64,000 nucleotides of DNA. Source: Alphaproteobacteria bacterium. GTDB taxonomy: Bacteria; Pseudomonadota; Alphaproteobacteria; Rhizobiales; Devosiaceae. The DNA lies in assembly GCA_018818925.1 (NCBI GenBank), contig JAHJQZ010000041.1, positions 1 to 64,000 on the forward strand, in the 5' to 3' direction. The notes beneath the pieces are model-generated. The model had not been told where the DNA came from, made no database searches, and saw nothing but the letters and a program-made list of their open reading frames with translations. Below are positions 26,959-36,198 of this stretch, piece after piece. Each line of letters begins with the position of its first letter. The first letter of the stretch is position 1. Both the position numbers and the translations under genes were made by a program.

Positions 26959-28401
26959 TCAGGCCGCGCCCGTTCTGCGCGAGTCGATCACCTTGCCCTC
27001 GGCGTCCTGGATCTCGACCTCGAGCGGCATCTGCCCGAGCGCGTGCGTCGCGCAGGAAAGGCACGGGTCGTAGGCCCTGATCGCCACTTCGATATGGTTG
27101 AGCATGCCTTCGGTGATCTGGGCCTGCCCGTCGAGATACTTGATCGCCACGTCCTTGACGGCGCGGTTCATGCCCTCGTTGTTGTGCGTGGTCGACACGA
27201 TGAGGTTGCAATAGGTGACCTGGTCGTGCTCGTCCACCTCGTAGTGGTGGATGAGGTTGCCGCGCGGCGCTTCGATGACGCCGATGCCGACCTGGCGCCG
27301 GTCGCCCTTGGCCACGAGGTCCGTGCCCTGCAGATCGGGATCCTCCAGCAATTGCTTGATCATCTCGACGCAGTGCAGAACCTCGATCATGCGGGCCCAG
27401 TGATTGCCGAGCGAGGAAGTGTTCGGCTTGCCGTCGGTCACGGCCCGAAGCTCGTTGAGCGCGGCATTGGCGAGCGGGGTGTCGATGAAATCGACATTGT
27501 TGAGGCGCGCCAGCGGGCCGACGCGATACCAGCCGGTCTCCGGGGTCATTTCCTTGTAATAGGGGAACTTCATGTAGGACCAGGACCTCACGTCCTCGAT
27601 CACGTAGTTGAAGTAGTCCTTGTTCGGGATCTGGTCGAGAAGGATATTGCCGTCCGCGCCCTTCATGCGGAAATTGCCGTTGTAGAGGTCGAGGGCGCCG
27701 TCCTCGCGCACGATCGACATGTAGTTCGACGGGAAGTTGGCGAAGGAATTGACGAGGTCGATATGCTCGATCGTGTAGTCCTTGGCCAGCTTGACCGCGT
27801 CCTGAACCCACTCGGTCATCGTGTCGATGTCCTTGAGGAACTCGTCGCGCTTGGCGATGGGCAGGTTGCGGTTGATGCCGCCCGGAATGGCGCCGGTGCC
27901 GTGAACCTTCTTGCCGGCGGTCGCGGCGATGATCTCCTGGCCGTATTTGCGCATCATGACGGCGCGCCTGCCGAGCTCGGGATTCTCCTTGAGGATCTCG
28001 AAGACATTGCGCTTGGCGGCGGGCGCGTCGAAGCCGAACAACAGGTCCGGCGCGGCGAGGTGGAAGAAGTGCAGCACATGGGACTGCATCACCTGGCCAT
28101 AATGCATCAGGCGACGCATCTTCTCGGCGGTCGGCGGCAGTACGTCGACGCCCATCACCATGTCCATGGCCTTGGCGGCGGCGAGATGGTGGCTCACCGG
28201 GCAGATGCCGCAAAGACGCTGGACAATGACCGGCACCTCCCACAGGAGGCGGCCGCGGATGAAGCGCTCGAAGCCGCGGAACTCGACGATATGGAGCCGC
28301 GCTTCCTCGACCTGGTTGTCGGCGTTCATGTGGACGGTGACCTTGCCGTGTCCTTCGACACGCGTCACCGGTGCAATTTCGATCAGCCTGGGTTCGGCCA
28401 T
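26959..28401 (-). CDS. hoxH: NAD-reducing [NiFe] hydrogenase large subunit
   Basis: A 480-residue catalytic subunit of a group 3d bidirectional hydrogenase. The four nickel-ligand cysteines are in RLCGICPVSHH (Cys64, Cys67) and DPCLSCATH (Cys447, Cys450). The 27 residues after His453 are the maturation peptide. Other family blocks are EIAPVTRVEGHGKV and IEAPRGNLIHHYEVDEHDQV. With HoxY it splits or forms H2 and exchanges electrons with the HoxFU diaphorase and NAD(H) in the cytoplasm. The gene order hoxFUYHW followed by hypA-F is that of a self-contained locus. Confidence 0.96.
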   Translation of the reverse strand: MAEPRLIEIAPVTRVEGHGKVTVHMNADNQVEEARLHIVEFRGFERFIRGRLLWEVPVIVQRLCGICPVSHHLAAAKAMDMVMGVDVLPPTAEKMRRLMHYGQVMQSHVLHFFHLAAPDLLFGFDAPAAKRNVFEILKENPELGRRAVMMRKYGQEIIAATAGKKVHGTGAIPGGINRNLPIAKRDEFLKDIDTMTEWVQDAVKLAKDYTIEHIDLVNSFANFPSNYMSIVREDGALDLYNGNFRMKGADGNILLDQIPNKDYFNYVIEDVRSWSYMKFPYYKEMTPETGWYRVGPLARLNNVDFIDTPLANAALNELRAVTDGKPNTSSLGNHWARMIEVLHCVEMIKQLLEDPDLQGTDLVAKGDRRQVGIGVIEAPRGNLIHHYEVDEHDQVTYCNLIVSTTHNNEGMNRAVKDVAIKYLDGQAQITEGMLNHIEVAIRAYDPCLSCATHALGQMPLEVEIQDAEGKVIDSRRTGAA

Positions 28402-28410
28402 TTCTCTATC

Positions 28411-28980
28411 CTAGTCGAACTTGATCAGTTCGCGTTCGAAGCCGCGGAACTTGCCTGCAAGAAGGCTCGCAAGCGTTGAGTAGATGACGTCGCCGGTTGG
28501 GGCGCAGCCGGGGATATTATAGTCGATCTTGACCACTTCGGAGAGCGGATAGACCTTGTCGAGCACCAGCGGCAGCGCCGGATCATTGGGGATCTGGTGC
28601 GTCGTGTTCCGGATGAACCGGCCGCTGATATAGGCTTCCTCGAGGCATTCGAGCAGCGGATTTTCGGAATGCATCACCGCGTTGCGCATGGCCGGCAGGC
28701 CGCCCATGATGGCGCATTGGCCAAGGGCGATGAGCACGTCGCAATTGCGGCGGAAGTCCTGCAGAACGTGGACGTTCTCCTCGTTGCAGCAGCCACCCTC
28801 GATGATGCCGATATCGCAGCGCTTGGTGAACTTCTTGATATCGTTGACCGGCGACCGGTCGAACTCGACCAGACCCATCAGCCCGATCAGGCGCTCGTCG
28901 ATGTCGAGGATCGCCATGTGGCAGCCGAAGCAGCCCGCCAGTGACGCGGTTGCGATCCGCGCTTTTCTCAGTTCAGGCAT
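28411..28980 (-). CDS. hoxY: NAD-reducing [NiFe] hydrogenase small subunit
   Basis: A 189-residue small subunit with one proximal [4Fe-4S] site: GCFGCHMAI, EGGCCNEEN, GQCAIMGG and IPGCAPTGD supply the ligands. The length matches group 3d small subunits, which lack the medial and distal clusters of uptake enzymes. It transfers electrons from the HoxH nickel site to HoxU. Its start overlaps the hoxU end by eight bases, and hoxH begins nine bases after it. Confidence 0.95.
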   Translation of the reverse strand: MPELRKARIATASLAGCFGCHMAILDIDERLIGLMGLVEFDRSPVNDIKKFTKRCDIGIIEGGCCNEENVHVLQDFRRNCDVLIALGQCAIMGGLPAMRNAVMHSENPLLECLEEAYISGRFIRNTTHQIPNDPALPLVLDKVYPLSEVVKIDYNIPGCAPTGDVIYSTLASLLAGKFRGFERELIKFD

Positions 28981-29719
28981 TGGCCTTCTCCTCGATTTCG
29001 TGGCCGATCAGGCCCTTGTCGAATTCACGCTCGCCGATCGGGATCCTGAAGCCCTCGCGCTTGCGAATGATGCAGCCGACCGGGCAGACCTCGGCCGAAA
29101 TGGCGTGATCGGTGACCGCCGCGTCGGTATGGGCGAGGTCCATGCCGTTGACCGCGACGCGCCGCTTGATGCCGCGGCCGACATAGCCGAACAGGCCCTT
29201 GCCGTCGACATCCATCGAGGCGCGGATGCAGCGCCCGCAGGAAATGCAGCGATTGGTATCGAGGGCGATGTCGGGATGGGAGGCGTCGAGATCGCGGTTC
29301 GGTTCCAGATAGGGGAACTTGGTCGGGTTCGTCATGTCGAGCCGGTAGGCCATGGCCTGCAGCTCGCAATTGCCGGACGCCTCGCACATCGGGCAGAGGT
29401 GATTGCCTTCGTGGAACAGCATCTCGACCAGATCGCGCCGGAGCTTGGTCAGGTACGGCGTTTCCGATTCGACATTGGTGCCGGGGTTGGCCGGCTGGGT
29501 GCAGGCCGAGACGGAACGTCCGCCCACCTTGACGGTGCAGACCCGGCACGAACCCTGATGCCTGAGGCCTTCGTGGTCGCAAAGGCGCGGGATGTAGATG
29601 CCGGCGTCGTCCGCCGCTTCCATGATGGTCTGGCCGGGCTGTGCCCTGATCTCGACACCGTCGATGGTGAAGGTGAAGGTCGTGTCGCGCCGTGTGCCGG
29701 TGTCGCTGATCGCACTCAT
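28973..29719 (-). CDS. hoxU: NAD-reducing hydrogenase diaphorase subunit HoxU
   Basis: A 248-residue NuoG-N-terminal-like FeS protein. Plant-type [2Fe-2S] ligands are in RLCDHEGLRHQGSCRVC plus a later Cys (SACTQP). The His-ligated cluster is in HEGNHLCPMCEASGNCELQ, followed by Cys groups NRCISCGRCIRA and EVCPVGC. It wires HoxF to HoxY. The start ATG overlaps the hoxF stop by four bases. This is the usual HoxU length, and all expected cysteines are visible. Confidence 0.94.
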   Translation of the reverse strand: MSAISDTGTRRDTTFTFTIDGVEIRAQPGQTIMEAADDAGIYIPRLCDHEGLRHQGSCRVCTVKVGGRSVSACTQPANPGTNVESETPYLTKLRRDLVEMLFHEGNHLCPMCEASGNCELQAMAYRLDMTNPTKFPYLEPNRDLDASHPDIALDTNRCISCGRCIRASMDVDGKGLFGYVGRGIKRRVAVNGMDLAHTDAAVTDHAISAEVCPVGCIIRKREGFRIPIGEREFDKGLIGHEIEEKANA

Positions 29720-31584
29720 TGGCTGAAGTCCTTGTCAAAGATGTAGGAGCGGCGCTTGGCGATCTTGCGCGCTCCATCGATCGCCGCCTGGATGTCGAAC
29801 GTGTCCCTGATGCCGTCCTTGGTCGGCTTGGTCATGGTCGAATAGATCAGCGGGAAGCTCTTGAGGGTGGTCAGCACCGGGTTCGGCGAGGTGATGCCGA
29901 GACCGCAGCGGCTCGTTTCGATGATGGTCGAGCTGAGGTCCCTCAGGTATTCGATGTCTTCCGGGTTGGCCAGGCCCTTGCGGAACTTGGCGATGGCCTT
30001 CTGCAAGAAGACGTTGCCGACCCGGCACGGCGTGCAGTAGCCGCAGCTCTCGTGCACGAAGAACGACATGTAGTATTCGACGATCTCGAGAATGTTGCGC
30101 GAGCCGTTGAAGATGATGATGGCGCCGCCCGTGGCGAGGTCGTCGAAGGTCAGCTTCCGGCTGAAGCTGTCGCGGCCGATCATGGTGCCGGACGGGCCGC
30201 CGACCTGTACCGCCGCCGCGTCTTCGCCGCCAACGATGCTCAGCAGTTCCCAGATCGAATGGCCGTAGGGCAATTCGTAGATGCCGGGGTTGAGGCAGTC
30301 GCCCGAAACCGAGAACAGCTTGGTGCCGTGGCTGCCTTCCTTGCCCATGTCGAAGAACCACTTGGCGCCTTTGTCGAGAATGCGGGCGGCGTGGCAGAAG
30401 GTCTCGACATTGTTGACCACGGTCGGATAGCCGAGATAGCCGCGCTGCACCGGGAAAGGCGGACGGGTCTTGGGTTCGCCTGGCAGGCCCTCGCAGGACG
30501 AAATCAGCGCGCCTTCCTCGCCGCAGACATAGGCGCCAGCGCCAAGCTGGATGCGGATGTCGAAATGGAAGTTCCTGACGCCCATGATCTCGGTGCCGAG
30601 CAGTCCGGCGGCGCGGCGCTCGTCGAGCACTTCCTCGAGAAGGGGCCTCAGATATTCGTATTCGCCACGAAGGTAGATGATGCCTTCCCTGGCGCCGACG
30701 GCGCGGGCGGCAACGGTCATGCCCTCGATGAGAAGGTGGGGACGTTCGGTCAGAAGCACGCGGTCCTTGAACGTGCCCGGCTCGCCTTCGTCGGCATTGC
30801 AGATCACGAAACGGCGTTCCGCCTCGCCGCCGGCGGCGAAGCGCCACTTGCGGCCGGTGACGAAACCGGCACCGCCGCAACCCCTGAGGCCGCTTTCCTC
30901 CATGGTGGTGATGATCTGCGTCGGAGTGATCGACACGGCCTTGGTCAGGCCGGCATTCTGCGGCACCGGCCCGAGCAGGACCTCGCCGGCATGGCGGATA
31001 TTGGAGTTGACCATGCGGTTCGCCCGCTCATGCGCCGAGGACGGCGAAAAGCCCGGCACGGCGATCTTTTCCGGCGTCTCGCCGGCCCTCAGGGCATTGG
31101 CGACGTCGCGCGCCTTCTCGCGGGTGAGCTTGGTGATGACCACGTCGTTGATCATCGCCGCCGGCGCCTGGTCGCTCATGCCGATGCATGGCGTGAATTC
31201 CAGCGAGAACGCGCCATCCCGGGAGGTCTGGCCCATCTTGATCCCGAGCGCCCGCTCGAACTCCGCGACCACCGCATCGAGACCGTGGAACCGGTCGATG
31301 ATGTCGTCGCACAGCCGGATGGTGACCCGGCCCTTCGGCTTGAGCGAAAAGAACGAATAGAAACTGGCGACGCCCTCGACCTGGATGCGCGATAGATCGG
31401 TCGCCTCGGCGATGGCTTCCATCGTCTCGGGCGCGATCCAGCGATAGCGATTCTGGACGGTGTGCAGGATGTCCATCATCCTGTGGCGGTCATTGCCGTA
31501 TTCGGCGCAGATTTCAAGAATTTCCGCTTTGGGAGGCGGGGCGGCTTCTACGGTTTCAGGGGCTTGTGAGGTTTGGACATCCAT
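29716..31584 (-). CDS. hoxF: NAD-reducing hydrogenase diaphorase HoxF with fused HoxE-like domain
   Basis: A 622-residue NADH-handling flavoprotein. Residues about 25–170 are a NuoE/HoxE-like domain. The rest is NuoF-like, with the NADH/FMN region (GLRGCGGAGFVTGRKW, CNADEGEPGTFKDR, GAGAYVCGEEGALI) and the [4Fe-4S] ligands ESCGYCTPCRVG plus SRCGLG. The NuoE part keeps only two of the four usual [2Fe-2S] cysteines (RLCDDIID and FTPCIGMSDQ), so that cluster is probably absent, as also reported for Ralstonia HoxF. The ATG at 31582–31584 follows GAGAGAAG. It is the first gene of the hox–hyp run. Confidence 0.93.
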   Translation of the reverse strand: MDVQTSQAPETVEAAPPPKAEILEICAEYGNDRHRMMDILHTVQNRYRWIAPETMEAIAEATDLSRIQVEGVASFYSFFSLKPKGRVTIRLCDDIIDRFHGLDAVVAEFERALGIKMGQTSRDGAFSLEFTPCIGMSDQAPAAMINDVVITKLTREKARDVANALRAGETPEKIAVPGFSPSSAHERANRMVNSNIRHAGEVLLGPVPQNAGLTKAVSITPTQIITTMEESGLRGCGGAGFVTGRKWRFAAGGEAERRFVICNADEGEPGTFKDRVLLTERPHLLIEGMTVAARAVGAREGIIYLRGEYEYLRPLLEEVLDERRAAGLLGTEIMGVRNFHFDIRIQLGAGAYVCGEEGALISSCEGLPGEPKTRPPFPVQRGYLGYPTVVNNVETFCHAARILDKGAKWFFDMGKEGSHGTKLFSVSGDCLNPGIYELPYGHSIWELLSIVGGEDAAAVQVGGPSGTMIGRDSFSRKLTFDDLATGGAIIIFNGSRNILEIVEYYMSFFVHESCGYCTPCRVGNVFLQKAIAKFRKGLANPEDIEYLRDLSSTIIETSRCGLGITSPNPVLTTLKSFPLIYSTMTKPTKDGIRDTFDIQAAIDGARKIAKRRSYIFDKDFSQ

Positions 31585-32189
31585 ATCTTCTCTCCAACTC
31601 CGCCAGTCTAAAGCGGATGGGCCGGCTCCGGATTTATAGCCCCAGTGTGTGGGGTCATGGGCGCGGTTTGCAACCGCAAACTGATGGTCGGATTCTGGCA
31701 TGCGGGGCATGCGGGGCGGGCGAAAGGGAACAGGCCATTCGCGATCGGCGCCATTGCCCTTGTAGCTGTTGTTTTTATTGGCAAAATCCTCGATTCTGGC
31801 GGTGCCGACCTTGCAGCGGCGAACCTAACGGGCAAGCGTGGCGTCGACAATAGGCCAAGAGCGCGCAGCACATGCTTAACGCACTGAAAAAGATATGAAA
31901 ATTCGAATGTACTTATGCATTCGACTAGGCCCGTGCCGCCCGCCAATGCCGTGCCGGACAAGGCGTTTTCGCGGCCGGCGCAACCTGCCGGCGCCGCCGC
32001 GCCGGCCTTTTGCCGACCGGGATGCGGGCATGGCGCGCGACGCCGTGTCACGCACCTTGCCGGCACGGCCCGAATGCCTTGCGCAAACGCGCCGTCCCGC
32101 CCGCGGCACAACACCCAAGCGGCGCCGCCGAAGGACGTCGCCGCAATGGCTCTTGGTGTCGCTCGGATGGTCCTAATCGCGCTCGGTTC
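31585..32189. other. 605-base gap: hox promoter region and hydA 3' side
   Basis: No gene is supported here; open frames lack any family signature or good start. The stretch around 31740–31925 is lower in GC than its surroundings and is the likely hox promoter region. It holds an inverted repeat GTTTGC-AACC-GCAAAC (31666–31681) and TCGAATG…CATTCGA (31903–31924). I found no clear FNR, sigma-54 or riboswitch pattern. Confidence 0.5.
31903..31924. promoter_or_regulatory. Inverted repeat TCGAATG-N8-CATTCGA upstream of hox
   Basis: A perfect seven-base inverted repeat separated by eight bases, about 320 bases upstream of hoxF. The 10-mer ATTCGAATGT at its left edge recurs at 36249–36258 in the [FeFe] hydrogenase promoter region, which makes it a candidate shared operator. 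Confidence 0.35.
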
Positions 32190-34046
32190 CTAGTAGATCA
32201 TCGTGCTCATCTTGACGTCGTCCCACACTTCCTTGACCGAGCGCTGCATGGCGCGCCGGCGGTCGGTGTAGTGGGTATGCAGCAGCTTATGGGCCTTTTC
32301 CGAGTTCGGGGCTTCGAGAAAGTCCCGGTAAAGCGTCTTGACCTGCTCGTTTTCGTGCGAGCGTCGAACCGTTTTCTGGCGGTCGACATTGTAGATGGTC
32401 TCGCGCCGCGCCATGGCGTGCGGCAGATAGGCCTTCTTGGACCTGAGCGAACCGCCGCCATCGACGCAGCCGCCGGGACAGGCCATGACCTCTATGAAAT
32501 CGTAATCGGCCTCGCCGGCCAGGACCGCTTCCACGAGCTTGCGCGTGTCGCCGAGCCCGTGGACCATCGCCACCTTGACCTCGCCGAACGGTCCGCCGAG
32601 ATCGACCCGGGCTTCGCGAATGCCCTCGAAGCCGCGCAGCTGGGTCAGCTCGATCTCATCCAGTTCCTTGCCGTTGACCACCGAATAGATAGTCCTGACC
32701 GCCGCTTCCATGACGCCGCCGGTCGTGCCGAAAATGGCGCCGGCACCGGAGAACTCGCTCATGTACGGGTTGTCGAAGTCGGACGGCTCGAGATCGGGCA
32801 GGTGGATGCCCTCGCGCCTCAGAAGCCGGGCGAACTCGCGCGTCGTCAGCACCACGTCCGTCTCCGGCATGCCATCGATCTGCAATTGCGGGCGCACCGC
32901 TTCGTCCTTCTTGGCCGTGCATGGCATGATCGAGATGACGCGGATCTTGTCCGCCGGCACGCCGATCTTTTCGGGCAGGTAGGTCTTGGCGAGGGTCGAC
33001 AGCACCTGCTGCGGCGACTTGGTCGAACTCAGCATCGGCAGGATGTCGGGGTAGTGGATTTCGGCGAAATTGATCCAGCCCGGGCAGCAGGACGTGAAAG
33101 TCGGCTTTTTTCCGCCCTTCAAGCGTTCCAGAAGCTCGATGCCTTCCTCCATGATGACGACATCGGCGGCGAAATTGGTATCGAGCACGATGTCGACGCC
33201 GATCTTGCGGCAGGCCGCGACGACCAGACCCTGGACGTTGGTGCCCGGCGCCATGCCGAATTCCTCGCCGAAGGCGACGCGCACCGCCGGGGCGAACTGC
33301 ACCACGGTGGTGATTTCGGGATCGTAGATGAAGTCGAGCGCCTTGTCGGTCTCGTCGCGCTCGCCGAGCGCCCCGGTCGGACAGACGAGCACGCACTGTC
33401 CGCAGCTGACGCACAGCGAATTGGCCTGGACGCCGCCGCCGCGCAATTCGACCAGCCGGTCGACGCCGGTTTCGGACATCATCAGTGCATCGACGCCCTG
33501 GAAATAGCGGCACACCGCGACGCAGCGCTGGCACCGGACGCAACGGGTCATGTCGCGGATGATGGCGGGGGAGGAATCGTCGATCGGGCGCGCCTCGGTG
33601 CGGGCGCGGTCGAAGAAACGGTTCTCCCTCAAGCCGACGAACTGGGCGAGGTCCTGCAATTCGCAATCGCCGTGGCGGATGCAGGTGGCGCAGTCCTGCA
33701 GATGGTCGGCCATCAACAGCTCGACCTGGAGCTTTTGCATCTCGCGCACCTGGCGGGTGCGGGTGTCGACCGCCATGCCTTGGCGCACCGGCGTGTTGCA
33801 GGAGGTGACGACCTGGTGCGACTTGCCCGGCTCGGCGATGTCGACGACGCAGACCCGGCAGGTGCCCGGCGTGTGGTCGATGTCGTCGAGTTCGCAAAGG
33901 GTCGGGATGTAGAGGTCGTGCCGGCGGGCGCAGCTCAGGATGGTTTCATTGTGGAAGCCCTTGCAGGCCTTGCCGTTGATCGAAAGCGAAATCGTCGCTT
34001 CGGCCGGATTGCGCGCGTAGAAATCGGCTGTCTCGGTGCTGCACAT
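32190..34046 (-). CDS. hydA: [FeFe] hydrogenase catalytic subunit
   Basis: A 618-residue, CpI-like [FeFe] hydrogenase. N-terminal: [2Fe-2S] cysteines (LCELDD, GTCRVC, TSCNTP), a His-ligated cluster (DHLQDCATCIRHGDCELQ) and two [4Fe-4S] sites (CVRCQRCVAVC, CVSCGQCVLVCP). The H-cluster motifs are all intact: TSCCP with Cys320 (proton relay) and Cys321, MPCTAKKDE with Cys376, and EVMACPGGC with Cys523 and Cys527. It should reversibly reduce protons to H2. The start is three bases after the NuoF–GltD fusion gene, its likely electron partner. No hydE, hydF or hydG maturase gene is in the window, so they must lie elsewhere if the enzyme is active. Confidence 0.94.
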   Translation of the reverse strand: MCSTETADFYARNPAEATISLSINGKACKGFHNETILSCARRHDLYIPTLCELDDIDHTPGTCRVCVVDIAEPGKSHQVVTSCNTPVRQGMAVDTRTRQVREMQKLQVELLMADHLQDCATCIRHGDCELQDLAQFVGLRENRFFDRARTEARPIDDSSPAIIRDMTRCVRCQRCVAVCRYFQGVDALMMSETGVDRLVELRGGGVQANSLCVSCGQCVLVCPTGALGERDETDKALDFIYDPEITTVVQFAPAVRVAFGEEFGMAPGTNVQGLVVAACRKIGVDIVLDTNFAADVVIMEEGIELLERLKGGKKPTFTSCCPGWINFAEIHYPDILPMLSSTKSPQQVLSTLAKTYLPEKIGVPADKIRVISIMPCTAKKDEAVRPQLQIDGMPETDVVLTTREFARLLRREGIHLPDLEPSDFDNPYMSEFSGAGAIFGTTGGVMEAAVRTIYSVVNGKELDEIELTQLRGFEGIREARVDLGGPFGEVKVAMVHGLGDTRKLVEAVLAGEADYDFIEVMACPGGCVDGGGSLRSKKAYLPHAMARRETIYNVDRQKTVRRSHENEQVKTLYRDFLEAPNSEKAHKLLHTHYTDRRRAMQRSVKEVWDDVKMSTMIY

Positions 34047-34049
34047 GGC

Positions 34050-36047
34050 TCAGGCCGCTCCTTCGGGAATGGAATGCTCGGTCACGACGGAGTAGATGCG
34101 GTAGCAGCGCATGCAGCGCTGGGCCTCGGCATAGGCCTGGCGGTCGGAAATGGTCTGCTCCACCTCCTCGAACATGTGTTTTCTCAACTCGGGATCGAGT
34201 TCCGGGTTGTGCACGCGGTACATGTTCCTGACCGGCGTCTCGACCACGTCGTCGGCAACGAAACCATTGTCCTTGATAAGCTGGCGCATGCGCGAGCGCT
34301 TGAAGAAGCGCGACGAGCCGAGCTGGATCCAGTCGTTGATGTTGCGCGCCGCCTTGAGGCCGGCGGCCATGGCATAGATCAGCGTCGACGGGCCGGTGAC
34401 GCAGTCGCCGCCGGCTAAGACGCCGGGCCGCGAGGTCGCCAGCGCCCAGTCGGTCTGAACCGTGCGCCAGCGGTTGAGCTCGACGCCGTCCTTGCTGATC
34501 AGTTCGGCATTCTCGACCTGCTGGCCGATGGCGGCGATGATCGTGTCGCACGCCATGGTGAATTCGGAGCCGGGAACGGGCCTGACCTTGCGGCGGCCGG
34601 TTTCGTCCGGTTCGGTCTGTTCCATTCTCACCATCTCGACGCCGAGCACCTTGCCGTTCTCGACGATGATGCGGGTCGGATTGGTGAGGGTATGAAAATG
34701 GATGCCTTCGTGATCGGCCGCGACCAGCTCCTCGTGGTCGGCCGGCATGTCGTCGCGGGTGCGCCGGTAGACGACATGGACGTTGTCGGCCCCGAGGCGA
34801 ATAGCGGAGCGCACGCAGTCCATCGCCACGTTGCCGCCGCCGACGACCACGACCTCGCCCTTCATTTCGAGCGGCTTGATGCCGTCGACATGATCGTGGA
34901 CTTTCAGAAGAAAATCGATGCCGGAGTAGTAGCCCTGGCGCGCCTTGTCCTCGTTCTCGACGCCCATCTGGGTGCCCTGCTGGCAACCAAGGGCGAGGTA
35001 GACCGCCTTGTAGCCCTGGGCGAACAGATCATCCACGGAAAAGTCGCGCCCGAGCGCCTGCCCGAACAGGAACTTGCCGCCCAGCTCGACGATGATGTCG
35101 GTCTCGAGCGCCAGCGTGTCCTTGGGCAGGCGGTAGCTCGGAATGCCGATCTGGGCCATGCCACCGGCCTGGTCGGTCTTTTCGAAGACATCGACGTGAT
35201 AGCCGTGCAGCAAGAGGTGATAGGCGGCGGACAGGCCGGCCGGGCCGGCACCGACCACCGCGACCTTCATGCCGTCCGCAAGGGGTCGCGTGATCATGTC
35301 GCGGGTGAACTTGAGGGCGTTGGGCCCCTTCTGCTGGTCGGCGACGTAGCGCTTCAAGATCTTGATGCCCACGGCCTCGTCGACGAACTTGCGCCGACAG
35401 GCCAGTTCGCAATAGCGCACGCAGACGCGTCCGCACGTCGCCGCCATCGGGTATTTCTGCAAGAGCACGCCGAGCGAGTTCTCCGGCTTGCCGTCGCGGA
35501 TATAGTCGATATAGCGCGGCACGTTGACCTTGGACGGACAGGCCTCGATGCATGGCGCCGTCATGTAGGCCATGCCGTGCTGGGCCTTGATCGGCCGGTG
35601 GCCGGCGATCTCGGTCTCGATGCGGTCGCGGAAATTATGGATGACGTCCAAAAGAGCGACCGAGCAGGTCTGTCCGAGGCCGCAGAGCGAAGTTGTCTTC
35701 ATCTGCTGGCCGAGCAGTTCGATGTCGTCGAAATCGAGCGGCGAATCGAGGCCGCGCCGCATCTTGTCGAGCGCGTCGCGCACCAGAACCGTGCCCATGC
35801 GGCACGGGGTGCAGGCGCCGCAGGACTGTTCGGCCGCCTTGTCCATGTAGTGGAAGAGCGCGTCGATCAGGCTGATCTTGTCGTCGAAGACGAAGAATCC
35901 GCGGTCGCCGAAAAAGGCGCGAATGGGATTGCCGTCGTCGAACTCGTCGAATTTCTTGAGGCCGGTGAGCGGCGAAGTGGCGGGGACAACGCCTTTTTGC
36001 GTGTCGTGAACCACGCCGTCCCAAACGCCGAAAGCGACCTGTGCCAT
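34050..36047 (-). CDS. NuoF C-terminal segment fused to GltD-type NAD(P)-linked flavoprotein
   Basis: A 665-residue fusion. Residues 40–140 match the FeS end of NuoF (SCGACTPCR with Cys76, Cys79, Cys82, plus Cys122 in SLCGLG), but the NADH/FMN part of NuoF is absent. Residues about 160–665 are a GltD/NfnB-like oxidoreductase: N-terminal FeS cysteines (PCIEACPSK, CGRVCVRYCELAC), FAD site VVGAGPAGLSAA and NAD(P) site VVGGGNVAMD. It precedes hydA by three bases and probably carries electrons between NAD(P)H and the hydrogenase. This matches the glutamate-synthase-linked (A2-like) [FeFe] type. The ATG at 36045–36047 follows GAGG. The direction and any electron bifurcation are unknown. Confidence 0.9.
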   Translation of the reverse strand: MAQVAFGVWDGVVHDTQKGVVPATSPLTGLKKFDEFDDGNPIRAFFGDRGFFVFDDKISLIDALFHYMDKAAEQSCGACTPCRMGTVLVRDALDKMRRGLDSPLDFDDIELLGQQMKTTSLCGLGQTCSVALLDVIHNFRDRIETEIAGHRPIKAQHGMAYMTAPCIEACPSKVNVPRYIDYIRDGKPENSLGVLLQKYPMAATCGRVCVRYCELACRRKFVDEAVGIKILKRYVADQQKGPNALKFTRDMITRPLADGMKVAVVGAGPAGLSAAYHLLLHGYHVDVFEKTDQAGGMAQIGIPSYRLPKDTLALETDIIVELGGKFLFGQALGRDFSVDDLFAQGYKAVYLALGCQQGTQMGVENEDKARQGYYSGIDFLLKVHDHVDGIKPLEMKGEVVVVGGGNVAMDCVRSAIRLGADNVHVVYRRTRDDMPADHEELVAADHEGIHFHTLTNPTRIIVENGKVLGVEMVRMEQTEPDETGRRKVRPVPGSEFTMACDTIIAAIGQQVENAELISKDGVELNRWRTVQTDWALATSRPGVLAGGDCVTGPSTLIYAMAAGLKAARNINDWIQLGSSRFFKRSRMRQLIKDNGFVADDVVETPVRNMYRVHNPELDPELRKHMFEEVEQTISDRQAYAEAQRCMRCYRIYSVVTEHSIPEGAA

Positions 36048-36198
36048 GTTGACCTCGATCTGCTGACAAGAGCCAGTTGAGCCGAGGTCCTCCCCCTCCG
36101 ACCCGTTCCATCGCCCTCCTCCGAGGCGGAGCGGACCAGAGTTCTCGCGCGGCTCACGTTGATGGCTTCCCGCTTAGCCGAAGCCGGCCGCAGACTCC

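Noticed and set aside
31608-32193. Several 80–170 codon open frames in the hox–hydA gap
   Set aside because: Overlapping frames on both strands, Arg/Pro-rich, with no signature or good start.
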